DNA of 64,000 nucleotides. Source: Rhodobacteraceae bacterium WD3A24 (GTDB lineage Bacteria > Pseudomonadota > Alphaproteobacteria > Rhodobacterales > Rhodobacteraceae). The position numbers and the translations under genes are program-made. The stretch is from contig PUHN01000002.1 in assembly GCA_002967695.1 (NCBI GenBank), positions 1-64,000 on the forward strand, read 5' to 3'. Of this stretch, positions 42,785 to 51,674 are shown piece by piece (within the stretch, counting starts at the first letter, position 1; the number at the start of each line of letters is the position of its first letter). The notes beneath the pieces were generated by a model, which saw nothing but the letters and a program-made list of their open reading frames with translations, was not told where the DNA came from and searched no databases.

Positions 42785-43234
42785 ATGGTAGCCTTTAGAC
42801 TGAACGGCGAGAACGTCGATGTGGACGTTCCCGAGAACACGACGCTGCTCGAAATGCTCTCGCTCGATCTCAACGAATACGGGCCGAAATTCGGCTGCGG
42901 GCTGTCGCAGTGCGGCGCCTGCACCGTCCTCGTCGATGGCGAGCCGGTCGTGAGCTGCGAAACCGACGCGACGGCGGTGACCGGCCGCTCGGTCGAGACG
43001 CTTTCGGCGCTAAACGATGGCGACACCGCCGGGCGGCTCCAGCAGGCGTTCATCGACGAACAGGCGGCCCAATGCGGCTATTGCACTTCGGGGATCATCA
43101 TGCGCGCGCAGGCGCTGCTCGACCAGAACCCGAACCCGAGCGAGTCGGAGGTGCGCACAGCCCTTAATGACAACCTGTGCAGATGCGGGTCGCAGGCCCG
43201 CGTAATCCGCGCCGTGATGCGCGCCGCCGGTTGA
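42785..43234 (+). CDS. (2Fe-2S) subunit of a xanthine-oxidase-family dehydrogenase
   Basis: The 149-residue electron-transfer subunit carries the plant-type ferredoxin cluster (Cys38, Cys43, Cys46, Cys58) and the helical second cluster (Cys97, Cys100, Cys132, Cys134; QCGYC and LCRCG). It passes electrons from the molybdenum subunit encoded next. The ATG at 42785 follows GGAGGAGG; 12 additional in-frame residues upstream lack a binding site. It forms an IorA-like two-subunit enzyme with the 43247 gene, and the cytochrome at 45581 is the likely final acceptor. Confidence 0.93.
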   Translation: MVAFRLNGENVDVDVPENTTLLEMLSLDLNEYGPKFGCGLSQCGACTVLVDGEPVVSCETDATAVTGRSVETLSALNDGDTAGRLQQAFIDEQAAQCGYCTSGIIMRAQALLDQNPNPSESEVRTALNDNLCRCGSQARVIRAVMRAAG

Positions 43235-43246
43235 GGAGGACGAGAG

Positions 43247-45475
43247 ATGCTTGATCAGTTCAGGACAACCCGCCGCGGCCTGATGAAGGCCGGCGGCTAT
43301 CTGACGGTCGCCTTCAGCCTCAGCGGCTGGATTCCAAGTGGGGCTGCGGCACAGGATGCCGAGCTTCCCGGCGATCTGGCCGACAACCCGATGCTGAATT
43401 CGTGGATCGCCATCAACGAGGATGGCACCGTCACGCTCAAGATCGGCAAGGTCGAGCTGGGCCAGGGGACCAAGACATCGGCCGCGCAGATCGCCGCCGA
43501 CGAGCTTTATATCGATATGGACCGGCTCGAGGTCATCTCGGGCGACACCTGGGTCGTGCCGAACGAGGGCACGACGGCCGGGTCGGGCTCTGCACCGAAT
43601 TGCTTCCCTGCAGTTCAGGCCGCATCGGCCGAGGTGCGCGGGATGCTGCTGGAGATGGCCGCGGAGCAGCTCGGCCAGCCGGCCGACCAGCTTACCATCG
43701 AGAACGGCACCATCACCGCCGGGGACGGGAGCGAAACCACCTACTGGGATCTCGTCAGCGGCGGCGAATTCGAGCGTGAGGCCTCCGGCAACGCGGCGCT
43801 GATGCCGATCGAGGAACAGCGCTATATCGGTCAGCCGATCCCGCGCCTCGATCTGCCCGCCAAGATCATCGGCCGGCCGGCCTATGTTCAGGACATCCGC
43901 GCGGAGAACATGGCCCACGGCAAGATCGTGCGTCCGCCGACCTATGACGCCACGCTCGAGTCGGTTGATACGTCGGTGGCCGAGGGCATGCCCGGCGTGA
44001 TCGCGGTCGTGCGCGACGGCAGCTTCCTCGGCGTGATTGCCGAGCGCGACGGGCAGGCACTGGCCGCGGCCAATGCCCTGGCGGAGAACGCGTCGTGGAA
44101 TGTGCCGGAGGGCAACCTGCCGGGCAATGACGGCATATTCGACTGGCTGCAGGCCGAGGCGACGGACTCGACCGAGTATGTCAATACCGGCTCGCCCTCG
44201 GGTGGCGGGGCCAAGACGATGGAGGCGACCTATTACCGCCCCTATCATATGCACGGCTCGATCGGCACCTCGGCAGCCGTGGCCCAAATGGGCGATGATG
44301 GCGTCATGACGATCCAGAACGCCTCGCAAAGCGTCTTCGGCACCGGCCAGTCCATCGCGGCCATGCTGGGCATGGAGCCGTCGAACGTGCACATGCAGCA
44401 CATCGACGGCTCGGGCTGCTACGGCCACAACATGGCCGACGACGCCGCCGCCGACGCCGCGCTTCTGGCGCGGGCGCTGCCCGGGCGTCCGGTGCGCCTG
44501 CAATACACCCGCGAGCAGGAGCACAAATGGGAGCCCTACGGCTCGGCGATGGTGATGAACATCCGCGCCAATGTCGACGATGAGGGCAACGTCCTCGACT
44601 GGCACTACAACAACTGGTCGACGGGGCACTCCACCCGACCCTCGGGCGGCGATCCCGGGCAGTTGTTGTCGGCGCGCTATCTCGAAGAGCCCTTCGAGCA
44701 ACCGCCGGGCCGCGACTGGGGGCCGTCTAGCTATGGCGCCGGCCGCAACGCGGAGGCGAAATACGTCTTCCCGCACCAGACGATGACGGTGAACTTCACC
44801 CCGAAGATGCCGCTGCGCGTCTCGGCGACGCGGGGTCTGGGCGCTTTTGCCAACGTCTTTGCCATCGAGTCCTTCATGGACGAGCTGGCCAGCGACGCGG
44901 GTGTCGATCCGCTGGAGTATCGCCTGCGCTTTCTCGAGGACGAGCGCGCCCGCGCGGTGCTGATGAAGACAGCTGAGGAGTTCGGCTGGGACGACTGGGA
45001 GCCCCAGCGCGGCCGTGGCCGCGGAATCGCCTTCGCCCAATACAAGAACTACGCAGCGATTACGGCGATCGCCCTGGAAGTCCAGGTCAACCAGCGCAAT
45101 GGCCGGGTCAGCGTGGTGCGCGCCACGGCGGCCAATGACAGCGGCCACATGGTCAATCCCGACAACATCGCCAACCAGATCGAGGGCGGATTGATCCAGT
45201 CGCTGAGCTGGGCCCTGAAGGAGGAGGTTCGTTTCGACGACACGCAGGTGCTGTCGAACGACTGGGCAAGCTACCCCATCCTGACCTTCAACGAGGTGCC
45301 CAACATTGACGTTCACCTCATCAACAGCCCCGGCCAGCCGTATCTCGGCACCGGCGAGACATCGCAGGGACCCACCGTGGGCGCGCTTGCCAATGCGATC
45401 ACCAACGCGACCGGCGTGCGCTACCGCAGGCTTCCGTTCCTGCCCTCGCGCATCTCGGACGGCCTGCGCGGCTGA
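43247..45475 (+). CDS. Molybdopterin-binding subunit of an IorB/aldehyde-dehydrogenase-type hydroxylase
   Basis: The 742-residue catalytic subunit begins with a Tat signal (TTRRGLMKAGG, then a hydrophobic stretch to GAAAQ), so the folded cofactor-loaded enzyme is exported to the periplasm. The body shows the xanthine dehydrogenase superfamily pattern, with KIGKVELGQGTKTSAAQIAADEL near residue 65 and the late GTGETSQGPTVGALANAI loop that carries the active-site glutamate region. The split IorAB-like layout suggests hydroxylation of an N-heterocycle or oxidation of an aldehyde. It starts 12 bases after the Fe-S gene. No FAD subunit is present, matching cytochrome-linked members. Confidence 0.92.
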   Translation: MLDQFRTTRRGLMKAGGYLTVAFSLSGWIPSGAAAQDAELPGDLADNPMLNSWIAINEDGTVTLKIGKVELGQGTKTSAAQIAADELYIDMDRLEVISGDTWVVPNEGTTAGSGSAPNCFPAVQAASAEVRGMLLEMAAEQLGQPADQLTIENGTITAGDGSETTYWDLVSGGEFEREASGNAALMPIEEQRYIGQPIPRLDLPAKIIGRPAYVQDIRAENMAHGKIVRPPTYDATLESVDTSVAEGMPGVIAVVRDGSFLGVIAERDGQALAAANALAENASWNVPEGNLPGNDGIFDWLQAEATDSTEYVNTGSPSGGGAKTMEATYYRPYHMHGSIGTSAAVAQMGDDGVMTIQNASQSVFGTGQSIAAMLGMEPSNVHMQHIDGSGCYGHNMADDAAADAALLARALPGRPVRLQYTREQEHKWEPYGSAMVMNIRANVDDEGNVLDWHYNNWSTGHSTRPSGGDPGQLLSARYLEEPFEQPPGRDWGPSSYGAGRNAEAKYVFPHQTMTVNFTPKMPLRVSATRGLGAFANVFAIESFMDELASDAGVDPLEYRLRFLEDERARAVLMKTAEEFGWDDWEPQRGRGRGIAFAQYKNYAAITAIALEVQVNQRNGRVSVVRATAANDSGHMVNPDNIANQIEGGLIQSLSWALKEEVRFDDTQVLSNDWASYPILTFNEVPNIDVHLINSPGQPYLGTGETSQGPTVGALANAITNATGVRYRRLPFLPSRISDGLRG

Positions 45476-45500
45476 ACCGATAACGAAGCCGCTCTGACCG

Positions 45501-45535
45501 AAAGGCCCCGCGCAAGTATCGCGCGGGGCCTTTTC
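45501..45535. terminator. Bidirectional Rho-independent terminator
   Basis: A perfect 10-base stem GGCCCCGCGC / GCGCGGGGCC with a 7-base loop is flanked by AAA on the left and TTTTCC on the right. It serves the molybdenum subunit gene and, from the other side, the convergent cytochrome gene. Confidence 0.85.
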
Positions 45536-45580
45536 CTATTGAGTGCCGCATCGGCAGGGCTTTACGCACGGTCGCGGTCG

Positions 45581-46879
45581 CTACCCGTCGCCGCGCACTT
45601 CGGCGATGGCGGCCTCGATATCGCTCCACGGCGCCCGCTCGGTGAACTGCGCACGCATGAAGACCAGCAGATCGGCCAGCTCCTCGTCATTGACGCTGGT
45701 GGCGAAGGCTCGCATGGACTTGTTGGGCGATCCCGCCGGCGCCTCGATCCCGTCCAGGACGATGTGGATCACGTTGCGCGGATCGGGCATGTTGACTGTC
45801 GTGGTCAACCCGAGCGGCACGGTGTCGCTCGCCGCCCGGTGACAGTTCACGCACACATCCTCGAAGACCTCGGCGCCCTGCTGCGCCTGTTCGGGCAACT
45901 GTGCGATCCGCTCCTCGCCGCCGCCGCCGAACTGGCGGGTCTCGGCGAATTCGATCGCCCTGTCCCGCGCGCCCTCTTCGGGATCGCCCTGCAGGCTCAG
46001 GAAATACTCAGCCATCGCAAAGACGTCGTCGTCGCTAAGACCGCGCAGATGGTCCACCACCGGCTGCATGGGGCCGGCGGCGATGCCGTGATCGAGATCC
46101 CAGCCGTCGAGAAGGTAATTGACCATCGCCAGATCGCCCCACGGAGCCGGGGCGGGCGAGTCCTCGTTGAGTGCGGGCGCGTGCCACCCTTCGGCGCTGC
46201 CGCCGGCGTAAAGCTCGCTCTCGACAACGGCGCCGAATCTGTTGAGCGGGGAATGGCAGACCGAGCAGTGCCCGAGCCCCTCGGACAGATACGCGCCGCG
46301 GTTCCACGCCTCGCTCCGGTCCGGGTTGGGTGTGAAGGGCTCGGCATCGTGAAACAGGAACTTCCAGCCCGCCAGCAGCGGACGGAAATTGGTGGGAAAC
46401 TGCAGATTGTTGGGCTCCGGCGTGGCCTCCACCGGCTCCTGGCTCATGAGAAAGGCGTAGATCGCGCGCAGGTCGTCGTTGGTGACGCGCGCGAAATGGG
46501 TATAGGGAAACACCGGGTAGAGATGCGCGCCCGACCGGCTGACCCCCTCGCGCATAGAGCGCCGGAATGCCTCGAACGACCAGTCGCCGATCCCCGTGTC
46601 CGGATCGGGCGTGATGTTTGAGGAGTGCACCGTGCCGAACGGCGTCTCCAGCGCGAGACCGCCGGCAAATGACGCGCTGCCCTCGGCGGTATGGCAGACG
46701 GCACATGCGCCGACGCCGGCAAGCGTCTCCCCCCGCTCAACAACCTCGGGCTCGAACCCGGCGGGGTCGGGTCGTGATACCGGGTCGATCGCCGGATACC
46801 AGCCGATGGCCGCATATCCGCCGCCCGCAATCACTACTGCGGCACCGATGATACCGCCGATCCATCCTCTCGCGCGCAT
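45581..46879 (-). CDS. Triheme c-type cytochrome subunit (dehydrogenase electron acceptor)
   Basis: The 432-residue protein has an N-terminal membrane anchor/signal helix (about 5-28) and three CxxCH heme sites: Cys59-Cys62-His63, Cys205-Cys208-His209 and Cys343-Cys346-His347. The layout matches the cytochrome subunit of periplasmic alcohol/aldehyde dehydrogenases and IorAB-type hydroxylases, which passes electrons to the respiratory chain. It is convergent with the molybdenum subunit gene and probably forms the third part of that enzyme despite the opposite strand. Confidence 0.92.
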   Translation of the reverse strand: MRARGWIGGIIGAAVVIAGGGYAAIGWYPAIDPVSRPDPAGFEPEVVERGETLAGVGACAVCHTAEGSASFAGGLALETPFGTVHSSNITPDPDTGIGDWSFEAFRRSMREGVSRSGAHLYPVFPYTHFARVTNDDLRAIYAFLMSQEPVEATPEPNNLQFPTNFRPLLAGWKFLFHDAEPFTPNPDRSEAWNRGAYLSEGLGHCSVCHSPLNRFGAVVESELYAGGSAEGWHAPALNEDSPAPAPWGDLAMVNYLLDGWDLDHGIAAGPMQPVVDHLRGLSDDDVFAMAEYFLSLQGDPEEGARDRAIEFAETRQFGGGGEERIAQLPEQAQQGAEVFEDVCVNCHRAASDTVPLGLTTTVNMPDPRNVIHIVLDGIEAPAGSPNKSMRAFATSVNDEELADLLVFMRAQFTERAPWSDIEAAIAEVRGDG

Positions 46880-46984
46880 CTCTCACTCCCCCTAATTCAC
46901 GCTAGGGTAACATCCCCGACAAACAGGGAGAAAGAGGAAGTGCAGAAGCATCCGATCGACGTGTTCGCATGTGTCGGATATCAT

Positions 46985-47079
46985 GCGGCATGGCCCGGCC
47001 CGGGGACAGGGAATGGCTGTGTCCCCATGGGAGTTGCCGTCGTCATGGGGGGCGAGACCGAGATGTTGAGCGGCAAACG
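46985..47079. repeat. Dispersed repeat, copy 1
   Basis: About 80% identical by eye to 53191-53283. Both copies keep a hairpin GGGGACA-N11-TGTCCCC and, on the minus strand, a frame reading GDTAIPCPRA with mainly synonymous changes, which suggests a once-coding segment. Confidence 0.65.
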
Positions 47080-47160
47080 GTCGGACCCGCTTTCTACGGG
47101 TGGGCGGCGGCCCGGCTGCAGCCATTTAAAGAGGGCAACACGCCGATCGATGTGAATTTG

Positions 47161-47241
47161 TCCGGCCTGCGGTCTGCTCCGGCGGCACCGGCGCCCACCT
47201 CCATCAGGTCAGCAATCTCCGCGGCCAGGCCGAGCCGTCGT
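47161..47241 (-). pseudogene. Decayed copy of the 3' end of the 40959-type gene
   Basis: Aligned with 40967-41047 from TCCGGCCTGC onward, it is about three quarters identical by eye. On the minus strand both encode GLAAEIADLME. The stop of the intact copy is missing and there is no upstream gene body. Confidence 0.6.
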
Positions 47242-47328
47242 GCATGTCGGCCTGCCTATGGCGCAGGCTCTTGACCTTCCACTTTCCGGATGCCCGATGA
47301 TCCTTGGCGACCAACGCAGGAGTGCTCC

Positions 47329-47997
47329 ATGGATCTGACGGTCTCGACGCTATCGCTCGCCTTGGGGCTGGGCTTCCTGGGCTTCATTGAGCCGTGCACC
47401 ATCGGAGCGCATATGCTGTTTCTGGACGGTCAGCGCGAACGCGCGATGCGCACGCGGCTCAGCTCTGCGGCGGTATTCGTGCTGGCCCGCCTGTTGGTGA
47501 TGGGGGGCTTTGGCGGCGCCATCGTCATGCTGGGCCAGAGGCTGATCGGGGTCCAGACCAGCGCCTGGCTGATCTTTGGCGCGATCTACCTGACAATCGG
47601 CGCGGCGTTCCTGCTGGGCGCGGGCGGCCGCTTTCGCCGTCGTATCCGGTTTGCACCCAGGACTTGGCGAACAGCCAGAAACCCATGGGTTCAGGGCGCG
47701 GCGTTCGGGCTCAACATTCCCGCCTGTGCCGCGCCGATCCTCTTCGGCTTGATGGCGAGGGCCACCGCGACAGGGTCTGCGGCGGCGGGGTTCGCCCTGA
47801 TGGCTGTCTTCGCGGTGGCGCTGTCGCTGCCGCTGGTGCCGCTGTCGGTCATCCCGCGGCTTGCCCTGCCGCTGGACCGGCTGGGCGACTGGCTGCGCCC
47901 GCGCCGCTGGCTGACGGGGCTGGTGTTTCTTGCGCTCGGCGCCTGGTCGCTGTGGTTCGGGTTCTTCGTTGATTCGGCCGACTGGCGCGGGACATGA
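47329..47997 (+). CDS. CcdA/DsbD-type transmembrane protein
   Basis: The 222-residue protein has about six membrane segments and the two conserved cysteine sites of the CcdA/DsbD-beta family (FIEPCTIGAH near residue 20 and NIPACAAPILFGL near 140). These cysteines shuttle reducing equivalents from cytoplasmic thioredoxin across the membrane, usually for cytochrome c maturation or periplasmic thiol repair. With a triheme cytochrome gene 450 bases away, a heme-ligation role is plausible. The ATG at 47329 follows AGGAG; an upstream ATG at 47290 is less likely. Confidence 0.85.
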   Translation: MDLTVSTLSLALGLGFLGFIEPCTIGAHMLFLDGQRERAMRTRLSSAAVFVLARLLVMGGFGGAIVMLGQRLIGVQTSAWLIFGAIYLTIGAAFLLGAGGRFRRRIRFAPRTWRTARNPWVQGAAFGLNIPACAAPILFGLMARATATGSAAAGFALMAVFAVALSLPLVPLSVIPRLALPLDRLGDWLRPRRWLTGLVFLALGAWSLWFGFFVDSADWRGT

Positions 47998-48085
47998 CGG
48001 TGCGTCTCCTGCGGAGCGTCTCACCCTGATGGTCGCGCCGCACAGGACTGCGAATGCGATTGTGAACCCCCCACCTGATAGCGTT

Positions 48086-48961
48086 TCAGAGAAACCCGAT
48101 CCGCTCGTTGGTCTCCTCGATGTCGCGCAGCCTCTCGCGAGCCGCGACGCCGGCGGCGAGCGTCGCTCGCTGCATGATCTGATGGCACACCGCGAAGACA
48201 GCGGCGTGGTTGAACTGCGGCCCGGCCGTTTGCGTCTGGCAGAGGAAGTGCCATGCGATGTCGTCCCGAGGCGCCATGCCCTCGTCGGTCACGAGCGCAA
48301 GCTTCGCGCCACGACGCAGGATCTCCTCGATGATCATGTCCGTCCCGGCAACGCGGCGGCGCAGGGCGAAGAAGATCACGCAGTCGTCGGGGGTCATGGC
48401 CGCCAGATGCTCCCCGAGCGTCTCGCCGCCCTTGGGGATCACCTGCACGTCCGGAGCGACCTTCAGCAATTGCCACTGCAGGTATGTCGCGAAGGACTGG
48501 CTGATGCGGTAGCCGATGAGCCAGACGCGCCGAGCCCCCAGAATTGCCTCCGCGACGGCTTCGAGCTCGTCGGCGCCGATGCGGCGGAAGGTCCAGTCAA
48601 GGTTTTCCTTGGTCTCCGCCATATCGAGATCGAGCGCCCGCGCGCCGGCCGCGTGCTCGGCGTGGCCCTGAAACAGGCGCGACCCGGAAGTCCCTTCGGC
48701 CCGCGCCTGACGCCTCGCTTCCTCGTAGCCTGCGAAACCGATGCGCCGGACGAAGCGAGATACGGTGGCCTTGGAGACGCCGGCGAGCCGGGCGAGCTCC
48801 TGGGCGTCGTAGCTCGCAATTTCGCCGGGGAAGCGAAAGAGGAACTCGCCAAGCCGGCGCTCAGCGGGGTGGAGATGCGGCAGTGCAACTCGAACCCGCT
48901 GAAGAAAGGACATGTTCGACGAGAGCCGGGAAATGACGGCTTCACGCTCCGCTTCCGCCAT
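48086..48961 (-). CDS. MurR/RpiR-family regulator with SIS domain
   Basis: The 291-residue protein has an N-terminal RpiR helix-turn-helix (about 10-85, with AQELARLAGVSKATVSRFVRRIG, key run GVSKATVSRF) and a C-terminal SIS phosphosugar-binding domain (about 125-260, with VWLIGYRISQSFA and KGGETL). Members repress genes for sugar or amino-sugar use. It is divergent from the TctC-BMP-TctB-TctA operon, and two GAAA-N6-TTTC dyads lie between them. The start at 48961 follows AAAGGAGA. Confidence 0.88.
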   Translation of the reverse strand: MAEAEREAVISRLSSNMSFLQRVRVALPHLHPAERRLGEFLFRFPGEIASYDAQELARLAGVSKATVSRFVRRIGFAGYEEARRQARAEGTSGSRLFQGHAEHAAGARALDLDMAETKENLDWTFRRIGADELEAVAEAILGARRVWLIGYRISQSFATYLQWQLLKVAPDVQVIPKGGETLGEHLAAMTPDDCVIFFALRRRVAGTDMIIEEILRRGAKLALVTDEGMAPRDDIAWHFLCQTQTAGPQFNHAAVFAVCHQIMQRATLAAGVAARERLRDIEETNERIGFL

Positions 48962-49051
48962 GTGGCATGCCTCTCCTTTGAAAATGCCAGGGCCCCGGGA
49001 GCACAACCGGGTTTGGGGCCGATTTGCACCCTAGCGAATCGCGCAATGCCT

Positions 49052-49067
49052 TGAAAGCATGATTTCT
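49052..49067. promoter_or_regulatory. RpiR-type operator candidate, site 1
   Basis: The dyad T-GAAA-GCATGA-TTTC-T lies 91 bases upstream of the RpiR gene start. It has the same GAAA-N6-TTTC form as site 2 at 49159-49176, centred 108 bases away. Confidence 0.5.
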
Positions 49068-49158
49068 TGTTCTAGGCGGCGGTGCCGCCAGAATGCCGAG
49101 TGATACGCGCGTATTGACTCAGTGCCCAGTGTGACATCAGGATGAATGCGTGGCGCCT

Positions 49159-49176
49159 ATGAAATCACCATTTCAT
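49159..49176. promoter_or_regulatory. RpiR-type operator candidate, site 2
   Basis: The perfect inverted repeat ATGAAAT-CACC-ATTTCAT contains the same GAAA-N6-TTTC core as site 1. It lies 102 bases before the binding-protein start, in the intergenic region shared with the divergent RpiR gene. Confidence 0.6.
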
Positions 49177-49277
49177 GTGTGGCGTTACAAACTTCGGCTT
49201 TGAAGCCGACGGCCCGATTGACCGCTTGCGCGGTGCGGCGAAGGCTTGGGGAGCCACGCAGGAAAGGGAAATCCACC

Positions 49278-50264
49278 ATGCCCACCAAAAGCACGACCGC
49301 GTTCCGCCTCATCAGCGGCATTTCGGCAGCAACGCTCGCGACGAGTGTCGCGATGCCGGCACTCTCCCAGGAAGACTGGCCGAGCGATCCCGTCAGCATC
49401 ATCGTGTCGTTTCCGCCGGGCGGGGCGAGTGATCTGGTCGCGCGACTGCTCGCCGCCGAACTGGGTGAGGCGCTCGACGCGCAGTTCGTCGTCGAGAATC
49501 GCCCAGGCGCGGGCGGCACGGTCGCGGCGACCGCACTGATGGAAGCCGCCCCCGACGGGCACACGCTGATGCTGTCCAACCTCACGCCCTTTGACGTCGC
49601 ACCGACGCTGTTTCCCGACACGCCCTATGATCCGATCGAGGACTTCACCCATGTCAGCTATATCGGCGGCGTCTATCTGGGGCTTTTCGCTGCACCCAGC
49701 CTGGAGGTGGAAACCTTCGAGGGCTTGATGGAGCTCGTTCGCGCGAATCCCGGCTCGGTCGATTACGGCACGTCCGGTGTGGGCTCGTGGGGTCATATCG
49801 TCAGCGAAACGTTCAAATCGCTGACCGGAACCGACATGGTCCATATCCCCTACCAGGGGTCGGGCCCGATGCGCCAGGACCTGCGCGCCGACGTCGTGGA
49901 TCTCACCTTCGACGCCGTGCCGCAGAACCTGCCGTTGGTCGAGGAAGGGGTTGCCGTTCCACTGGTTGTCATGGCGCCGGAGCGGCTGGAAACCCTGCCG
50001 GACACGCCGACAATGGTCGAGGCGGGACATGACCTGGTCGCGGAGAACTGGCTGGGGATCAGCGCGCCGGCCGGGCTCGACCCCGCAATCGCGGAGACGC
50101 TCGACGAGACCCTTGCCGATGTGATGGCCGAACCGGAAGTCAGCGCCCAGTTCGACGAGTGGGGCATCGTGCGCCGCGAGATGACCGGCGAGGAATTCTC
50201 GGCCTATGTCGCCGAGCAGTTCGATGTCTGGGCCGAGCGCATCGCGGCGAGCGGAGCACAATGA
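49278..50264 (+). CDS. tctC: TTT transporter periplasmic binding protein (TctC/Bug family)
   Basis: The 328-residue protein has a signal peptide ending near ALSQ, the Bug-type strand VSIIVSFPPGGASDLVARLL and the VENRPGAGGTVAA loop that positions carboxylate ligands. It starts an operon followed by a BMP-family protein, TctB and TctA. It is closer to canonical Bug proteins than the 15259 paralogue and probably binds a different ligand. AGGAAAGGG lies upstream of the ATG at 49278. Control by the divergent RpiR protein is likely. Confidence 0.92.
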   Translation: MPTKSTTAFRLISGISAATLATSVAMPALSQEDWPSDPVSIIVSFPPGGASDLVARLLAAELGEALDAQFVVENRPGAGGTVAATALMEAAPDGHTLMLSNLTPFDVAPTLFPDTPYDPIEDFTHVSYIGGVYLGLFAAPSLEVETFEGLMELVRANPGSVDYGTSGVGSWGHIVSETFKSLTGTDMVHIPYQGSGPMRQDLRADVVDLTFDAVPQNLPLVEEGVAVPLVVMAPERLETLPDTPTMVEAGHDLVAENWLGISAPAGLDPAIAETLDETLADVMAEPEVSAQFDEWGIVRREMTGEEFSAYVAEQFDVWAERIAASGAQ

Positions 50265-50304
50265 CGGCCGTGTGCTCTGGCCCGGGTGCCGACGGAGAGC
50301 TTGC

Positions 50305-51237
50305 ATGAAGATCGCGGTCTTCTTCGTCGGCACCGTCCAAGATGACGGCTTCAACGCCAGTGCTCTTGCCGGCGTTGAAGCCGCCCGCGCCCGTGATCTC
50401 GCCATGATCGAGGTGGTCTGCGGTGTGCCTTATGACGAGTCGGCGATCGACGTTGCCCTGGCGCGCGCGGCGAAGACGGCAGACGGTGTCGTCTTCGTCG
50501 GCGGGCAGGGCAACCGGGCGATGCCGGCGCTTGCGCGGGCGCATCCCGGCAAGCGCTTCGCCATCATCCAGGGCGACAAGCAGGCAGCGAACCTCTCGAG
50601 CTACGATGTCCGTCAAGAGGAATCTGCCTTTCTGGCCGGATGTCTCGCCGCACGGATGACCTCGACGGGCTGTGTCGGGCATCTTTCGGGCCATCGGGTC
50701 GTGCCCGGCTTGAAGGGGCGTGCCGCCTTTGCGGCGGGGGTGCGGCACGCTGCCTCCGATGTCGCGCTTCTCACCGGGTTCTGCGGCAGTCAGGACGACA
50801 GGTCGATCGCACATCAGTGGGCGGCGGCGGAGATCGCGGCCGGCGCCGACGTCATCTTCACCATGCTTAACGCGGCCCGCCCCGGGGCGACAGAGGCATG
50901 CCGCGCGGCCGGCGTCCTGCAGATCGGCAATGCTCTCGATTGGACGCGGATCGACCCGGAAGTTTTCGTCGCCTCGGCAGTTGCGCGGATAGACCGCGGT
51001 GTGGAGCGGGCCATCGAGGATATGGCCGCCGCCGCACCGCAGGGTGAGGTCCATGAACTCGGCCTGCGCGAGGGCCCGTATAGCGGTCTCGTGTTGCGCT
51101 CCGACGTGGCCGAGGAGACCCGGGCCGAGATCGAGGCAATCAGCGCAGCGATCCGCGCTGGCCGCATCGAGATTCCGACCGGTTTTGAAGGCCCCGAGTT
51201 CACGCCCGAGGAGGCGACATGCGGATCGAGCGGCTGA
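50305..51237 (+). CDS. BMP/PnrA-family substrate-binding-like protein without a signal peptide
   Basis: The 310-residue protein has the basic-membrane-protein fold: a start at KIAVFFVGTVQDDGFN, then GVVFVGGQGNRAMPALA, the RQEESAFLAGCLAA signature and a late RAGRIEIPTGFEGPEF. BMP proteins normally are periplasmic nucleoside-binding lipoproteins of ABC systems, but this one starts directly at the first strand with no signal or lipobox, so it is predicted cytoplasmic. Lying inside a TTT operon, it may be an intracellular sensor or enzyme. The ATG at 50305 follows GGAGAG. It overlaps tctB by 19 bases. Confidence 0.8.
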   Translation: MKIAVFFVGTVQDDGFNASALAGVEAARARDLAMIEVVCGVPYDESAIDVALARAAKTADGVVFVGGQGNRAMPALARAHPGKRFAIIQGDKQAANLSSYDVRQEESAFLAGCLAARMTSTGCVGHLSGHRVVPGLKGRAAFAAGVRHAASDVALLTGFCGSQDDRSIAHQWAAAEIAAGADVIFTMLNAARPGATEACRAAGVLQIGNALDWTRIDPEVFVASAVARIDRGVERAIEDMAAAAPQGEVHELGLREGPYSGLVLRSDVAEETRAEIEAISAAIRAGRIEIPTGFEGPEFTPEEATCGSSG

Positions 51238-51674
51238 CATCGACCCTTGGCACGTTGTTGATGATGGCCATCGGTGGCTGGTTCGTCGGCGGCGCGCTGA
51301 TCGACCTCGATCTGGGCACGCCGCGGCGGCTGGGCCCGGGTGCTTTCCCGGCGGCCGTTGGCGCGCTGCTTGTCGTGCTGGCCGTTGCGGCAGCATGGGG
51401 TGACCTGCGCCGGCCGGTGGCCCCCGAAAGCTTCGATCCGTGGTCGGTTCTGGCCGTGGGCGGCGGCGTCGCGGCCTTTGCCTTCATCACGCCGCGCGCC
51501 GGTGTTCTCCCGGCCGTCTTTGTCTCCGTGCTCGTCACCGGCGCCGCGCTCAGGCGCATAACCTGGCTTGCGCGCCTGCTGCTGGCACTGGTGGTGACCA
51601 CAGGGATCTGGGCGATCTTCGTCGCCGGGCTGCAGCTTCCCGTCGAAACCATCCGGGTGCCGCAATGGGACTGA
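51219..51674 (+). CDS. tctB: TTT transporter small membrane subunit
   Basis: The 151-residue protein has four hydrophobic helices, the TctB pattern, with the G-PRRLGPGAFPAAVGALLV segment after the first helix. It associates with TctA in the inner membrane. The start overlaps the BMP gene by 19 bases and its end overlaps tctA by 10, so the three are translationally linked. Confidence 0.88.
   Translation: MRIERLTSTLGTLLMMAIGGWFVGGALIDLDLGTPRRLGPGAFPAAVGALLVVLAVAAAWGDLRRPVAPESFDPWSVLAVGGGVAAFAFITPRAGVLPAVFVSVLVTGAALRRITWLARLLLALVVTTGIWAIFVAGLQLPVETIRVPQWD

Larger units (their letters stand above)
46880..47328. other. 449-base gene-poor stretch containing two duplicated segments
   Basis: It contains a dispersed repeat copy (46985-47079, partner at 53191-53283) and a decayed copy (47161-47241) of the 3' end of the 40959 gene. 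No intact gene is seen. Confidence 0.6.
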
